Assembly: GCA_004557645.1 (NCBI GenBank)
Contig: SFGI01000001.1
Span: 60,359-124,358, forward strand
Length of the DNA stretch: 64,000 bases
Direction of reading: 5' to 3'
From: [Eubacterium] saphenum
GTDB taxonomy: Bacteria > Bacillota > Clostridia > Lachnospirales > Anaerotignaceae
The position numbers and the translations under genes are program-made. The notes beneath the pieces are model-generated. The model was not told the origin of the DNA and did not search any database. It saw only the letters and a program-made list of their open reading frames with translations. Each line of letters starts with the position of its first letter. Position 1 is the stretch's first letter. Below, in pieces: positions 43,146-51,706 of the stretch.

Positions 43146-43793
43146 ATGACGAAAGAAGAATTAGATTTAACAATAGAAAATTTTAGAAATTTTACAAATG
43201 GAAAGAAATACAAAACAATTTATGCAGATCCTCCGTGGCAATTTCAAAATAGAACAGGTAAAGTGGCACCAGAGCATAAAAGACTTACCCGGTATGACAC
43301 AATGAAACTAGATGAAATAAAGCAATTACCTGTCGATGAAATTGCAGATGAAAAGAGTCATTTATATTTATGGGTACCAAATGCTTTATTGCCAGAAGGT
43401 TTGGAGGTTATGAAAGCGTGGGGATTTCAATATAAGACAAATATTATTTGGGAAAAAGTTAGGAAAGATGGTATGCCAGATGGCAGAGGTGTTGGGTTTT
43501 ACTTTAGAAATGTAACAGAGATGCTTTTATTTGGTATTAAGGGTGATAAAAATAGAACATTAGATGCTGGAAGGTCTCAAGTGAATTTAATCAGATCAAT
43601 GAAGAGAGAACATTCGAGAAAGCCAGATGAATTTATTCCTTTGATTGAAAGTTGCTCATCTGCACCTTTTTTAGAGCTATTTGCAAGAGGAAATAGATGT
43701 GGTTGGGATATGTGGGGAAATCAGGCGACAGATGATTATGAACCTACTTGGGACACATATGCAAATCATACAATTGCAAAAAAAATTGAATAA
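43146..43793 (+). CDS. MT-A70-family adenine methyltransferase (partner of the endonuclease)
   Basis: 215 residues. The DPPW motif is at 28-31 (KTIYADPPWQF), followed by VDEIADEKSHLYLWVPNALL, EVMKAWGFQYKTNIIWEKV and the C-terminal block PFLELFARGNRCGWDMWGNQ. MT-A70 enzymes methylate N6 of adenine. It begins three bases after the endonuclease stop, forming a type II restriction-modification unit. If it protects the endonuclease site, the modified base should be the A of GATC; this is inference. The gene shares the AT-rich composition of its partner. The prophage MT-A70 at 2.7-3.2 kb is a relative that lacks this intact C-terminus in frame. Confidence 0.88.
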   Translation: MTKEELDLTIENFRNFTNGKKYKTIYADPPWQFQNRTGKVAPEHKRLTRYDTMKLDEIKQLPVDEIADEKSHLYLWVPNALLPEGLEVMKAWGFQYKTNIIWEKVRKDGMPDGRGVGFYFRNVTEMLLFGIKGDKNRTLDAGRSQVNLIRSMKREHSRKPDEFIPLIESCSSAPFLELFARGNRCGWDMWGNQATDDYEPTWDTYANHTIAKKIE

Positions 43794-44036
43794 ATATGAA
43801 AAATTGAAAAGGGAAAGCCCGTCGCCAGGGGAGACGACGGGCTATGGGGTGCGCGCGCCACCCCGGGGCATATTGTGGTACAGGAAAAGGGGTTTCTTGT
43901 ACCCCTATAGTATAGCACGTTTGAAAGGAATTTGGCTTTAGGTAAAAATTAAAATTGTATTAAAATTTGAGCAATTTTTCCTGAAAATTGGATTTTTCGT
44001 GGGACAGATCTGCCCCAAATACGGGAAAAAGGGGGC
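43794..44036. other. Intergenic stretch after the RM pair
   Basis: Contains the hairpin AGCCCGTCG/CGACGGGCT (43816-43845), not followed by a T-run, and the GGGGCATATTGTGGTACAGG-like stretch with GGGGTTTCTTGTACCCC. The hairpin may stop transcription from the RM genes in part. No gene is supported. Confidence 0.4.
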
Positions 44037-44064
44037 TTGCATTTTTTTACTATTGTGTTATAAT
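44037..44064 (+). promoter_or_regulatory. Promoter of the T-box/serS transcript
   Basis: TTGCAT, 16 bases, TATAAT, shortly before the T-box leader. Confidence 0.6.
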
Positions 44065-44085
44065 CAAAAAATAGAGTCAAAATAG

Positions 44086-44323
44086 CGATGGCGAAAGCCT
44101 GAAGGGAAGCTAAATTTTTGAAGTCTCCTGCAGAGAGCCGATGGTTGGTGCGAATCGGCGGAGGATAGAAAATGTTCCACTTTCCAAGCTGCCGGTGAAA
44201 ATCGGAAGGGTAAGCCCTTTATAGCTGTTCAAGAGGTCCGAAGGCGTTTCGGGCAATCTGGGTGGCAACGCGGGAAATTCTCGTCCCTGAATTTTGTTTC
44301 GGGATCGGGGATTTTTTTTATTG
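44086..44323 (+). promoter_or_regulatory. T-box riboswitch controlling serS
   Basis: The leader has a stem I with the typical CAGAGAGCCGATGGTTGGTG and its GAATCGGCGGAGG partner, then the T-box TGGGTGGCAACGCGGG (44259-44274) that pairs with uncharged tRNA. A terminator stem with a run of eight T follows (about 44275-44323), so uncharged tRNA should favour read-through into serS. The codon in the specifier loop is probably UCC (in TGTTCCACTTT), a serine codon; this placement is inferred. Confidence 0.85.
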
Positions 44324-44447
44324 TAAAGAGTTATCAAGGGACTGGACAAGGGTGCAAGCTTGCTTGTGTATCCAGACATTTGAAAACCCTTTCAAAAAAT
44401 TTCCGGATCCAAGTGATTTTTTCATATTTTAAGGAGGTCATCAGACT

Positions 44448-45743
44448 ATGTTAGACATCAAATTTGTAAGAGAAAACCCTGAAATCGTAAAGGAAAATAT
44501 CCGCAAAAAATTCCAGGATCAGAAACTGCCCCTGGTAGATGAAGTTCTGGAACTGGATAAAGAAAACAGAGCCATCAAACAGGAAGTAGAAGCCCTGAGA
44601 GCAGAAAGAAATAAACTTTCCAAACAGATCGGCGCACTGATGGGCAAAGGCGAAAAAGAAGAAGCAGAAAAGGTAAAAGCACAGATCGCCGCTGAAGCAG
44701 AAAGAGTAGAAGCTCTGAGCGCAAGAGAAAAAGAAGTGGAAGAACGCATCAAAGTCATCATGATGACCATTCCCAACATCATCGATCCTTCCGTTCCCAT
44801 CGGTAAAGATGACAGCGAAAACGTGGAAGTAGAAAGATTCGGCGAACCCGTTGTTCCCGATTTTGAAATCCCTTACCATACAGATATCATGGAAACTTTC
44901 GATGGTATCGATCTGGAAAGCGCAAGAAAAGTTGCCGGCAACGGTTTCTATTACCTGATGGGCGATATCGCTCGTCTGCATTCCGCAGTTCTGGCTTACG
45001 CTAGAGATTTCATGATCGGCAGAGGCTTCAAATACTGCATCCCTCCTTTCATGATCCGTTCCAACGTTGTAACAGGCGTTATGAGCTTTGCGGAAATGGA
45101 CGCTATGATGTATAAGATCGAAGGGGAAGACCTGTACCTGATCGGTACATCCGAACATTCCATGATCGGTAAATTCATCGATTCCATGAATAAAGAAGAA
45201 GACCTGCCCCAGACACTGACAAGCTACAGCCCTTGCTTCCGTAAGGAAAAAGGCGCTCACGGTATCGAAGAAAGAGGCGTTTACCGTATCCACCAGTTCG
45301 AAAAGCAGGAAATGATCGTTGTATGTAAGCCCGAAGAATCCCCCATGTGGTATGATAAACTGTGGCAGAATACAGTAGACCTGTTCCGTTCCATGGATAT
45401 CCCCGTAAGAACACTGGAATGCTGCTCCGGCGACCTGGCTGACCTGAAGGTAAAATCCGTTGACGTAGAAGCATGGTCTCCCAGACAGAAAAAATATTTC
45501 GAAATCGGCAGCTGCTCCAACCTGGGCGATGCACAGGCAAGACGTCTGAATATCCGCGTACAGGGTGCTGATGGTAAGAAATACTTCGCTCATACACTGA
45601 ACAACACAGTAGCAGCTCCTCCTCGTATGCTGATCGCATTCCTGGAAAACAATTTGCAGGCTGATGGTACAGTAAATATCCCAGAAGTTCTGTGGCCTTA
45701 CATGGGCGGTACAAAGAAACTGATCCCTTCCAAGAAAAAATAA
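44448..45743 (+). CDS. serS: Seryl-tRNA synthetase
   Basis: 431 residues. The N-terminal 110 residues form the coiled-coil arm that holds tRNA-Ser (ELDKENRAIKQEVEALRAERNKLSKQIGALMGKGEKEEAEKVKAQ is spread over this region). Class II motif 2 is seen as SPCFRKEKGAHGIEERGVYRIHQFEKQEMI, motif 3 as NTVAAPPRMLIAFLEN. The end is NIPEVLWPYMGGTKKLIPSKKK. It charges tRNA-Ser and is controlled by the T-box upstream. A strong AAGGAGG site precedes the ATG. Confidence 0.98.
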   Translation: MLDIKFVRENPEIVKENIRKKFQDQKLPLVDEVLELDKENRAIKQEVEALRAERNKLSKQIGALMGKGEKEEAEKVKAQIAAEAERVEALSAREKEVEERIKVIMMTIPNIIDPSVPIGKDDSENVEVERFGEPVVPDFEIPYHTDIMETFDGIDLESARKVAGNGFYYLMGDIARLHSAVLAYARDFMIGRGFKYCIPPFMIRSNVVTGVMSFAEMDAMMYKIEGEDLYLIGTSEHSMIGKFIDSMNKEEDLPQTLTSYSPCFRKEKGAHGIEERGVYRIHQFEKQEMIVVCKPEESPMWYDKLWQNTVDLFRSMDIPVRTLECCSGDLADLKVKSVDVEAWSPRQKKYFEIGSCSNLGDAQARRLNIRVQGADGKKYFAHTLNNTVAAPPRMLIAFLENNLQADGTVNIPEVLWPYMGGTKKLIPSKKK

Positions 45744-45756
45744 TAAAAAATGAAGC

Positions 45757-45790
45757 GAATCCCCCTGTCTTTGACAGGGGATTCTTTTTT
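45757..45790 (+). terminator. Terminator of serS
   Basis: GAATCCCCCTGTC, a short loop, GACAGGGGATTC and six T. Confidence 0.85.
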
Positions 45791-46033
45791 CCTCTGAATC
45801 ATTTGCCGCCTGCGAACAAAAAGTAACGAACCGCCGCTGAGAAGGTAGAATTTTTTATAGATAGAAAAGCATTGTAAACAAAATTTTTGTCGAAACATTC
45901 CCGCCGCAAGGAAAAAATTTCTCCACAGCAATTTTAGTGGAACGTCTTTGCGGTGGAGATATTTTTTCGCAGCGGCGTTCCGAGAATGCAGTTTTCCCTG
46001 ATGGCGTTCCATGCCTTTTGGCTGTTTTCATCC
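45791..46033. other. Intergenic stretch, nothing supported
   Basis: About 240 bases with several short inverted stretches (for example GCCGC and GCGGCG near 45952-45975). A minus-strand open frame here overlaps the serS end and has no ribosome site. I see no gene. Confidence 0.4.
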
Positions 46034-46062
46034 TTGTAAGTCGGTATTTTTTGTGCTAGAAT
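46034..46062 (+). promoter_or_regulatory. Promoter of the SnoaL-like gene
   Basis: TTGTAA, 17 bases, TAGAAT, 60 bases before the start codon. Confidence 0.6.
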
Positions 46063-46122
46063 GGGACTATAGAAACACATTTGTACATATATTGGGAACA
46101 GAAAGAGATGGGGGTGCGTTTT

Positions 46123-46503
46123 ATGATGCGTCAGAGAGAAGAAACGATCAAGGTTTGGTTCGATATGTGGCTGGGTGATGATATCACACCGATGAATGCG
46201 ATTTTCACCGACGATGTGGAATATACAGAATGTTGGGGAAACCAGTATTTCGGCAAAGAAGAGATCGATCAGTGGTTTGAGGATTGGCATAAAAATAACC
46301 GTATGAATGTTTGGAAAGTGAAACAGTTCATGCATACGGAAGATAAGACCATTGTGGAATGGCACATGGAAGCATTGGCAATGAATGGTACCACCCGTTG
46401 GATGGATGGGGTCTATGTCATCGAATGGGATGAAAATGAACGGATCAAAGCCCTGCGGGAATATGGTGCAAACAACAGAACAACCCGTCCCTATGGGGAA
46501 TAA
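46123..46503 (+). CDS. SnoaL-like/NTF2-fold protein
   Basis: 126 residues from the ATG at 46123 (MMRQREETIKVWFDMWLGDD). The pattern of an opening helix, TPMNAIFTDDVEYTECWGNQYFGKEEIDQWFEDWH and alternating strands (WKVKQFMHTEDKTIVEWHMEALA, RWMDGVYVIEWDENERIKALREY) is the cone-shaped NTF2-like/SnoaL fold. These proteins bind small ligands or act as simple enzymes; no specific activity is indicated. Confidence 0.75.
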   Translation: MMRQREETIKVWFDMWLGDDITPMNAIFTDDVEYTECWGNQYFGKEEIDQWFEDWHKNNRMNVWKVKQFMHTEDKTIVEWHMEALAMNGTTRWMDGVYVIEWDENERIKALREYGANNRTTRPYGE

Positions 46504-46510
46504 AAAATAA

Positions 46511-46703
46511 GAGGATGTCCAAGAGGCGCATCCTTAGAAGAAAACATGAAAAAGGGATGAATCCTTAAAATATAAGGATTCATCCCTTTTATTCTTTTTC
46601 AATGTTCGTTTTCTTCTAAGGAATGTCGCTAGCAGTTCCGCTTAAGAAATCAATAAACAAAAAATCAATGTTTTCTTAAGCGGAACTACATAAGGACATC
46701 CTC
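46511..46703. repeat. Multi-hairpin palindromic element (three-way junction)
   Basis: Outer arms GAGGATGTCC (46511-46520) and GGACATCCTC (46694-46703) enclose two perfect long hairpins: CCTTAGAAGAAAAC/GTTTTCTTCTAAGG (46532-46545, 46608-46621) with an inner 17-base pair stem (46551-46567, 46573-46589), and GTTCCGCTTAAGAAA/TTTCTTAAGCGGAAC (46635-46649, 46672-46686). The whole can fold on DNA or RNA. It lies between two converging genes. It could be a small non-autonomous mobile element or a two-sided terminator. Confidence 0.8.
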
Positions 46704-46708
46704 ATTTT

Positions 46709-47437
46709 TTAGAAGCCGTAGGTTACGGAAATATTTGCTGTGATTTTGATTTTCCCATAGCTGATGGATGTGCCGCTGTCCCCTGCGGCAGTATCTGCCA
46801 TGGCTTCTTCCTTTGCCATGGAATATTTTGCATCTTCCACATAATAAGCATTACGGGAAGTTTCGGTCACGCTCTTCACTGCACCCAAGGGTTTTCCAAA
46901 AGCCTGAGCGATGGAAGCGGCGGATTTTTCCGCATTTTTCACTGCCACCTGCAATGCCTGCCCATAATAGGCGCTCTGGTCGGCAAGGGAGAAGGAAACG
47001 CCGTTGGTGCCTGTTGCCCCTGCCTTCAGGGCCGCATCGATGTATTTCCCTGTATTGTTGATATCCTTTGTGGTCACCTGAAGGTCTGTGCTGGAACGGT
47101 AGCCTGTGACGGTGCGTCTGCCTGTTGCGTCGTCGTAGTTATACATGGGATATACGGAAGTGTAGGTGGTCACGATGTTTTCCTTTGCAATGCCAAGCTC
47201 CGCCATAGCTTTTGTGACAGCCTGCACGATCTTGTTGCTTTCCTTCTGTGCCGCCTGAGAGGTTTTTCCTGTGGTCTCCACGCTCAGGTAAATTTCCGCC
47301 GTATCGGGGTCAGCCTGCACGATACCTGTTCCGTTTACGTTGATCTCGCCTTCTGCGGCGTAGGCCATGCAAGTGCCGCCGATGGCAAGAGCCACTGTTG
47401 CTGTCAGCACAGCCAATGCTTTTTTCCATTTTTTCAT
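46709..47437 (-). CDS. Exported SIMPL-domain (DUF541) protein
   Basis: 242 residues from the ATG at 47437 (MKKWKKALAVLTATVALAIGGTCMAYA); two earlier in-frame ATGs have poorer ribosome sites. The signal peptide is followed by the SIMPL domain: EINVNGTGIVQADPDTAEIYLSVETTGKT, NKIVQAVTKAMAELGIAKENIVTTYTSVYP, then GYRSSTDLQVTTKDINNTGKYIDAALKAGATGTNGVSFSL. Members oligomerise outside the membrane; their role is unclear. Confidence 0.85.
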   Translation of the reverse strand: MKKWKKALAVLTATVALAIGGTCMAYAAEGEINVNGTGIVQADPDTAEIYLSVETTGKTSQAAQKESNKIVQAVTKAMAELGIAKENIVTTYTSVYPMYNYDDATGRRTVTGYRSSTDLQVTTKDINNTGKYIDAALKAGATGTNGVSFSLADQSAYYGQALQVAVKNAEKSAASIAQAFGKPLGAVKSVTETSRNAYYVEDAKYSMAKEEAMADTAAGDSGTSISYGKIKITANISVTYGF

Positions 47438-47622
47438 ACCCATTCTCCTTTCAAAAAACATACTTTTTATGATGCACAATCGTCTTTTTATTGTTGGACG
47501 GATGCTGTTGGAAACAGTTCCCAATTTTTTATAGAAATTTCATTTTCAAGCATGTTTTTTTCTATTATACTAAAGAAAAAATAAAATGGAGCGGAAAACT
47601 ATCATTTGGAGTGATTTATTTT

Positions 47623-48546
47623 ATGAAACAGACCTTAGTCATCGGCTCTGCGGTGGTCGATGTCATTGTAAATATTCCCCATCTGCCCAAAACAGGGGAG
47701 GATGTTCATATCAGCAGCCAGACCCGTTCTTTGGGGGGCTGTGCTTATCTCGTTTCCGATATCCTGCGCCATTTTGGTGTGCCCTATAGCCTTTGTACGG
47801 CGGTGGGGACAGGCATCTATGGGGATTTTGTCCATAAGAAATTGCAGGAACGGGGCGTGCCCATTTATGTCCGCCGTCCCGAGGAAAATGGCTGCTGCTA
47901 TTGCATGGTGGAGATCGGCGGGGAACGTACCTTTATCGTAGACCACGGCATCGAATATACCTTTTATGAAGAATATTTGAAAAAAATCAATACGGAAAGC
48001 ATCGACAGTGTCTATGTCTGCGGCTTGGAGATCGAAGAAGAAACCGGCTGGAACATCATCACATATCTGCAAAAGCACCCGGAATATACCATCTATTTCG
48101 CCCCCGGTGCCCGCATCATGGAAATCCAGCCCGACCGTATGGAGGCTATGCTCGCTCTTTGTCCCATTCTGCACATGAATGAAGGGGAAAGCCTTGCTTT
48201 CACAGGGAAAAAGACCGTGGAAGCGGCGGCCCGTGCCATCCATGAAAGAACAGGCAATGCTGTCATCATCACCTTGGGGGAAAAAGGCTCCTATTGCTTT
48301 GATGGGGCAGACCACTATGCGCCGCCTGTTCCTGCTGCGGTGAAGGATACCATTGGCGCAGGGGATTCCCACATGGGGGCGGTCATTTCTGCCAGAAGGC
48401 TTGGTCTTTCCTTTGCCGATGCCATCCGGGCGGCCAACCATATTTCTTCCGCTGTGGTAAGCAATGCAGGCGGTCTACTGGACGCAGAGGATTTTGCCAA
48501 GGCACTGGCATCTATGCCCCTGGAATTACAGAAAAAACTGAAATAA
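47623..48546 (+). CDS. PfkB-family sugar kinase
   Basis: 307 residues from the ATG at 47623 (MKQTLVIGSAVVDVIVNIPHLPKTGEDV); the longer frame lacks a ribosome site. It has the N-terminal substrate-lid segment GGCAYLVSDILRHFG, and the C-terminal signature DTIGAGDSHMGAVISA near residue 244 with the catalytic aspartate, preceded by NAVIITLGEKGSYCFDG. It phosphorylates a sugar or nucleoside with ATP; the substrate is not clear. Confidence 0.92.
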   Translation: MKQTLVIGSAVVDVIVNIPHLPKTGEDVHISSQTRSLGGCAYLVSDILRHFGVPYSLCTAVGTGIYGDFVHKKLQERGVPIYVRRPEENGCCYCMVEIGGERTFIVDHGIEYTFYEEYLKKINTESIDSVYVCGLEIEEETGWNIITYLQKHPEYTIYFAPGARIMEIQPDRMEAMLALCPILHMNEGESLAFTGKKTVEAAARAIHERTGNAVIITLGEKGSYCFDGADHYAPPVPAAVKDTIGAGDSHMGAVISARRLGLSFADAIRAANHISSAVVSNAGGLLDAEDFAKALASMPLELQKKLK

Positions 48547-48553
48547 TCAAGAC

Positions 48554-48582
48554 CCGACTGCACACGCAAGTCGGTTTTTTTT
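48554..48582 (+). terminator. Terminator of the PfkB gene
   Basis: CCGACT, loop, AGTCGG and eight T. Confidence 0.8.
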
Positions 48583-48707
48583 ACATATATTATGTGAATG
48601 AAATGGATAGATGCAGAGGGAGAGAAACGGCATGATATCAGTATTTTTTGATGATAAAAAGGAAGGAATGATTTTTGAAAAAAGATTATGTTAAGTTTTT
48701 ATAAAGA

Positions 48708-48734
48708 TTAGCACTCACCTATTGACAGTGCTAA
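48708..48734. promoter_or_regulatory. CIRCE operator (HrcA site) of hsp20
   Basis: TTAGCACTC, nine bases, CAGTGCTAA: the CIRCE inverted repeat with one mismatched position in the right arm (C for G). HrcA bound here would repress the downstream heat-shock gene. Confidence 0.9.
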
Positions 48735-48750
48735 CAATCGGTGTTATATT
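48722..48750 (+). promoter_or_regulatory. Sigma-A promoter of hsp20 overlapping CIRCE
   Basis: TTGACA (48722-48727), 17 bases, TATATT (48745-48750). The -35 box lies inside the CIRCE operator, so repressor binding excludes polymerase. Confidence 0.8.
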
Positions 48751-48876
48751 GTATTCGAACAAAAGAGAGAGAAAAATCAAAAAGATATCTTCCCCTGGTT
48801 CAAAAAATAAAACACCTCGGCTCTCACCGATCGTGCGAATCCATTTTATTCTATCTTTTGAAAGGAGATATGACTT

Positions 48877-49323
48877 ATGATGATGCATAGTTTTTTGGGA
48901 GACAATTTATTTGATGAAGATTGGGCAGATACACCACTGAACAGAGAATTTTTCGGGAAAGGCAATTTCCTCTACGGCAGACACGCAAAAAACCTGATGA
49001 AAACAGATGTCAGAGAAACAGAAGATGCCATTGAAGCAGATATCGATCTGCCCGGCTTCAAGAAGGATGAAATTCAGGTACATCTGGAAAATGGCTATCT
49101 GACCGTTTCCGCAGAAAAACATCAGGAAACCAGAGAAGAAAAAGGCAAATATCTGCGTCAGGAACGGTATTCCGGCACCATGAGCCGCAGCTTTTATGTG
49201 GGCGAAGTCCTGACAGCGGAGGATATCAAGGCAAGATATGAAGATGGCATCCTGACCATCAGCCTGTCGAAAAAAGTACCCCAGGCCATTGAACAGAGAA
49301 GCCAGATCGCCATCGAAGGCTGA
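48877..49323 (+). CDS. hsp20: Small heat-shock protein Hsp20
   Basis: 148 residues, the usual size of the alpha-crystallin family. The domain spans about 43-140: MKTDVRETEDAIEADIDLPGFKKDEIQVHLENGYLTVSAEKHQE and the C-terminal ARYEDGILTISLSKK with the GIL-type strand. It holds unfolding proteins during heat stress. The gene stands alone under the CIRCE-controlled promoter, with an AAAGGAG site before the ATG and a bidirectional terminator after it. Confidence 0.95.
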   Translation: MMMHSFLGDNLFDEDWADTPLNREFFGKGNFLYGRHAKNLMKTDVRETEDAIEADIDLPGFKKDEIQVHLENGYLTVSAEKHQETREEKGKYLRQERYSGTMSRSFYVGEVLTAEDIKARYEDGILTISLSKKVPQAIEQRSQIAIEG

Positions 49324-49377
49324 TGATACTTTGACAATTCCTTCCGGGGTGAGAAAGCGCCCCTTTCCTTTTTATAC

Positions 49378-49415
49378 AAAAAGCCCCTATCCATTTGGAC
49401 AGGGGCTTTGTTTTA
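49378..49415. terminator. Bidirectional terminator between hsp20 and the lipoprotein gene
   Basis: AAAGCCCCT-A-TCC loop GGA-C-AGGGGCTTT, with A- and T-rich flanks on both sides, placed between converging genes. Confidence 0.85.
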
Positions 49416-49419
49416 CCCG

Positions 49420-49842
49420 TTATTTAGAAAATTCGCATGCAATAGGCTGGTCATTTACGATCAGGATCACACGGTATTGGCCGCTGCCGATGCTGCCGCA
49501 GAGGCCTTTCCAGTCAACTTCTCTTTCCATGGAAGTGCCAGCAGGGATCGTTTCTGTGGTATCCCGTTTCCACTTGGATTCTCTTGTACCGATGTTTTCT
49601 TCCCATACACCTTCTTTGTTCTTGTTTTCCAGATGGTATTCTACAGGGTCGAACAGAACATCTTCCGCAGAATCATTTTTGATGATAAATGTGGCTCTGG
49701 AGCCTTTCAATGTATCTGCCTTCAATGTCAGTGTCACGCCTTCCACAGTGTTCACTTCATCAAAAACAGTTGTGTAATCACCGCCGCAGCCAGTCAGCGC
49801 CAAAATTAAGATCGTCAGCAATGCAAATAATTTTTTTCTCAT
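49420..49842 (-). CDS. Lipoprotein with an immunoglobulin-like (Big_14-type) domain
   Basis: 140 residues. MRKKLFALLTILILALTGCGG ends in a lipobox (LTGC). The exported part is beta-rich: VEGVTLTLKADTLKGSRATFIIKNDSAEDVLFDPVEYHLENKNKEGVW, then ETIPAGTSMEREVDW and GQYRVILIVNDQPIACEF. This fits the small immunoglobulin-like domains of Firmicute lipoproteins. The function is not known. The gene has a GGGATG-type ribosome site. Confidence 0.75.
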   Translation of the reverse strand: MRKKLFALLTILILALTGCGGDYTTVFDEVNTVEGVTLTLKADTLKGSRATFIIKNDSAEDVLFDPVEYHLENKNKEGVWEENIGTRESKWKRDTTETIPAGTSMEREVDWKGLCGSIGSGQYRVILIVNDQPIACEFSK

Positions 49843-49925
49843 GTAGAATCATCCCTTCTTGTTTTTGTTCCTGCTTCGTTGATTGTACCATATTTTATCA
49901 ACCCATACAAGAAAGGAATGGATTC

Positions 49926-50639
49926 TCAGGGGGTTATCGGGTAGTATTTTCCGATGAGCTGATCCGTTTTGATATCGACCAGATCGAAATTTTCCTCTGT
50001 TTCGTTGTAATGGAAACGGAAATTGCGGTTCAGCTTGGCTCGTTTGCTTTTATCCCCCCAAAGGAGAGGGCGTTCTTTTTCATTGAATTCCGGATTGACC
50101 CAGCCCACATAGCCTCTGTAGCGGGGGGCACCGCCGTAGCGGAGCAGCAGGGCCCGATATTTTTCCCGGAAGCGGTCCAATTCTGTCCAGCTGCCGCTTT
50201 CCTTGGCCTGCTTCAGGGATTCTTCCAGATAATCCAAGGGTGTTTCGTTTTGGTAGCGGGCATTGACCTTTGCGCCCCTTTGCAAAAGCAGCTCTGCTGC
50301 CTTCAGCATGCTTTCATCCATGGCTGTTGGCCAGACAAAGCACCATGCGGCACTCATATCATCTTCATTTTTCACCTTAACATCTAGCCCATAGCGGAAA
50401 AAAAGCTCCAGCAAATCGGGGAGATATCTTCCCGTTTCTTTTACATCGCCGTTTTCATCCACATATTCTCCATAATACTCCAAGATGGTCAGAAATACGT
50501 TCCGTTCCGTACCGGTTTTATTCAGATCCGCTCCCGCCTGCAGAAGAGATTCTATGGTCTCCATCTTGGGTGGGATCATTCTGGCTTCATAGATCAATCG
50601 ATTTTCCATTTCGGAAAATGCAATGTCATATTTTTCCAT
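49926..50639 (-). CDS. Ankyrin-repeat-like protein
   Basis: 237 residues. Repeats of helix-turn-helix form with the pattern SLLQAGADLNKTGTERNVFLTILEYYGEYVDE, LLELFFRYGLDVKVKNEDDMSAAWCFVW and AELLLQRGAKVNARYQNETPLDYLEE give at least three ankyrin-like units between about residues 30 and 130. The C-terminal third (RGYVGWVNPEFNEKERPLLWGDKSK and so on) is not repeated. Ankyrin proteins bind other proteins; no signal peptide is seen. No partner is evident. Confidence 0.7.
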   Translation of the reverse strand: MEKYDIAFSEMENRLIYEARMIPPKMETIESLLQAGADLNKTGTERNVFLTILEYYGEYVDENGDVKETGRYLPDLLELFFRYGLDVKVKNEDDMSAAWCFVWPTAMDESMLKAAELLLQRGAKVNARYQNETPLDYLEESLKQAKESGSWTELDRFREKYRALLLRYGGAPRYRGYVGWVNPEFNEKERPLLWGDKSKRAKLNRNFRFHYNETEENFDLVDIKTDQLIGKYYPITP

Positions 50640-50838
50640 GCCCCTTTTCTCCCTTTCTATCTTTCCGTTTGTTTTTAATACTAGTTTTATTTTACACTAT
50701 CTTCCACGGAATGTCACTATTTGTGTCTTAACAAATTTGTAACAATTTTGCGAAATGAAACATTAAAAAGGACGGGGGACAGGTCAAAAAACAGAAAACC
50801 GCTCCCTTTCGGAAACGGCTTTTCTTGCTTTGTGAGGT

Positions 50839-51552
50839 TTATTTTCTCAGATCATCCAGCAGTTGGGTCTTGCCCTCTGTTTTTTCATCCTTCATTTTTA
50901 CGATCTTTGCGGGGGAACCGGCTACCACAGCCCCGGCAGGAACATCTTCTGTTACCACAGCCCCGGCGGCAACAACGGCATCCTTCCCGATGTGTACCCC
51001 TTCCAAAACAACGGCATTTGCACCGATCAATACACCATTCTCCACTATAACGGGGGTGGCAGAAGGGGGCTCCAATACGCCTGCCAGCACGGCACCTGCG
51101 CCGATATGAGCATTTTTGCCCACAGTGGCCCTTGCCCCCAAAACGGCATTCATGTCGATCATGGTGCCTTCGCCGATCTCTGCACCGATATTGATGACAG
51201 CACCCATCATGACAACAGCGTTTTTGCCGATGGAAACGCGGTCGCGGATGATGCAGCCGGGTTCGATGCGCGCTTCAACGTTCGTGATGTCCAGCATAGG
51301 CACTGCAGAGTTTCTTGCATCATTTTCCGTGAAAGTATCCTGTATGTGATCTGCATTGGCTTTCAGCACTTCCTGCACCAGAGCATTGTCCCCTGCCATA
51401 AAGTAAAAATCACCTGTACCAAAGAGCTTTACGCCGTCGGGCACCTTTGCCGCGGAAAGGTCGCCCTTTACATAGACCTTCACCGGTGTTGCCTTTTTTG
51501 TATCTTTGATATATTTCGCGATTTCATAGGGGTTTGTCATATCGTATTCCAT
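50839..51552 (-). CDS. dapH: Tetrahydrodipicolinate N-acetyltransferase DapH
   Basis: 237 residues. The N-terminal DapH domain ([48 protein letters not shown]) is followed by hexapeptide repeats that form a left-handed beta-helix ([63 protein letters not shown]). It acetylates tetrahydrodipicolinate in lysine/diaminopimelate synthesis. It lies head to head with a deacetylase gene that acts two steps later. Confidence 0.93.
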   Translation of the reverse strand: MEYDMTNPYEIAKYIKDTKKATPVKVYVKGDLSAAKVPDGVKLFGTGDFYFMAGDNALVQEVLKANADHIQDTFTENDARNSAVPMLDITNVEARIEPGCIIRDRVSIGKNAVVMMGAVINIGAEIGEGTMIDMNAVLGARATVGKNAHIGAGAVLAGVLEPPSATPVIVENGVLIGANAVVLEGVHIGKDAVVAAGAVVTEDVPAGAVVAGSPAKIVKMKDEKTEGKTQLLDDLRK

Positions 51553-51706
51553 GGATCTTCACTCCTTTTATGCGTATAGCAGTTTTTTTTGATTCGTTTT
51601 TTTAATGTATTTTATTATATACGGAAGTGGCAGACTTTCCAAGATGTTCGTTGACAAAAACAAAAAAACGTGAAAAAATCTAAACAGAACGAAGGAGTGG
51701 ATGGAT

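Noticed and set aside
45698..46012. 104-codon minus-strand frame overlapping serS
   Set aside because: Overlaps the serS end and its terminator, without a ribosome site.
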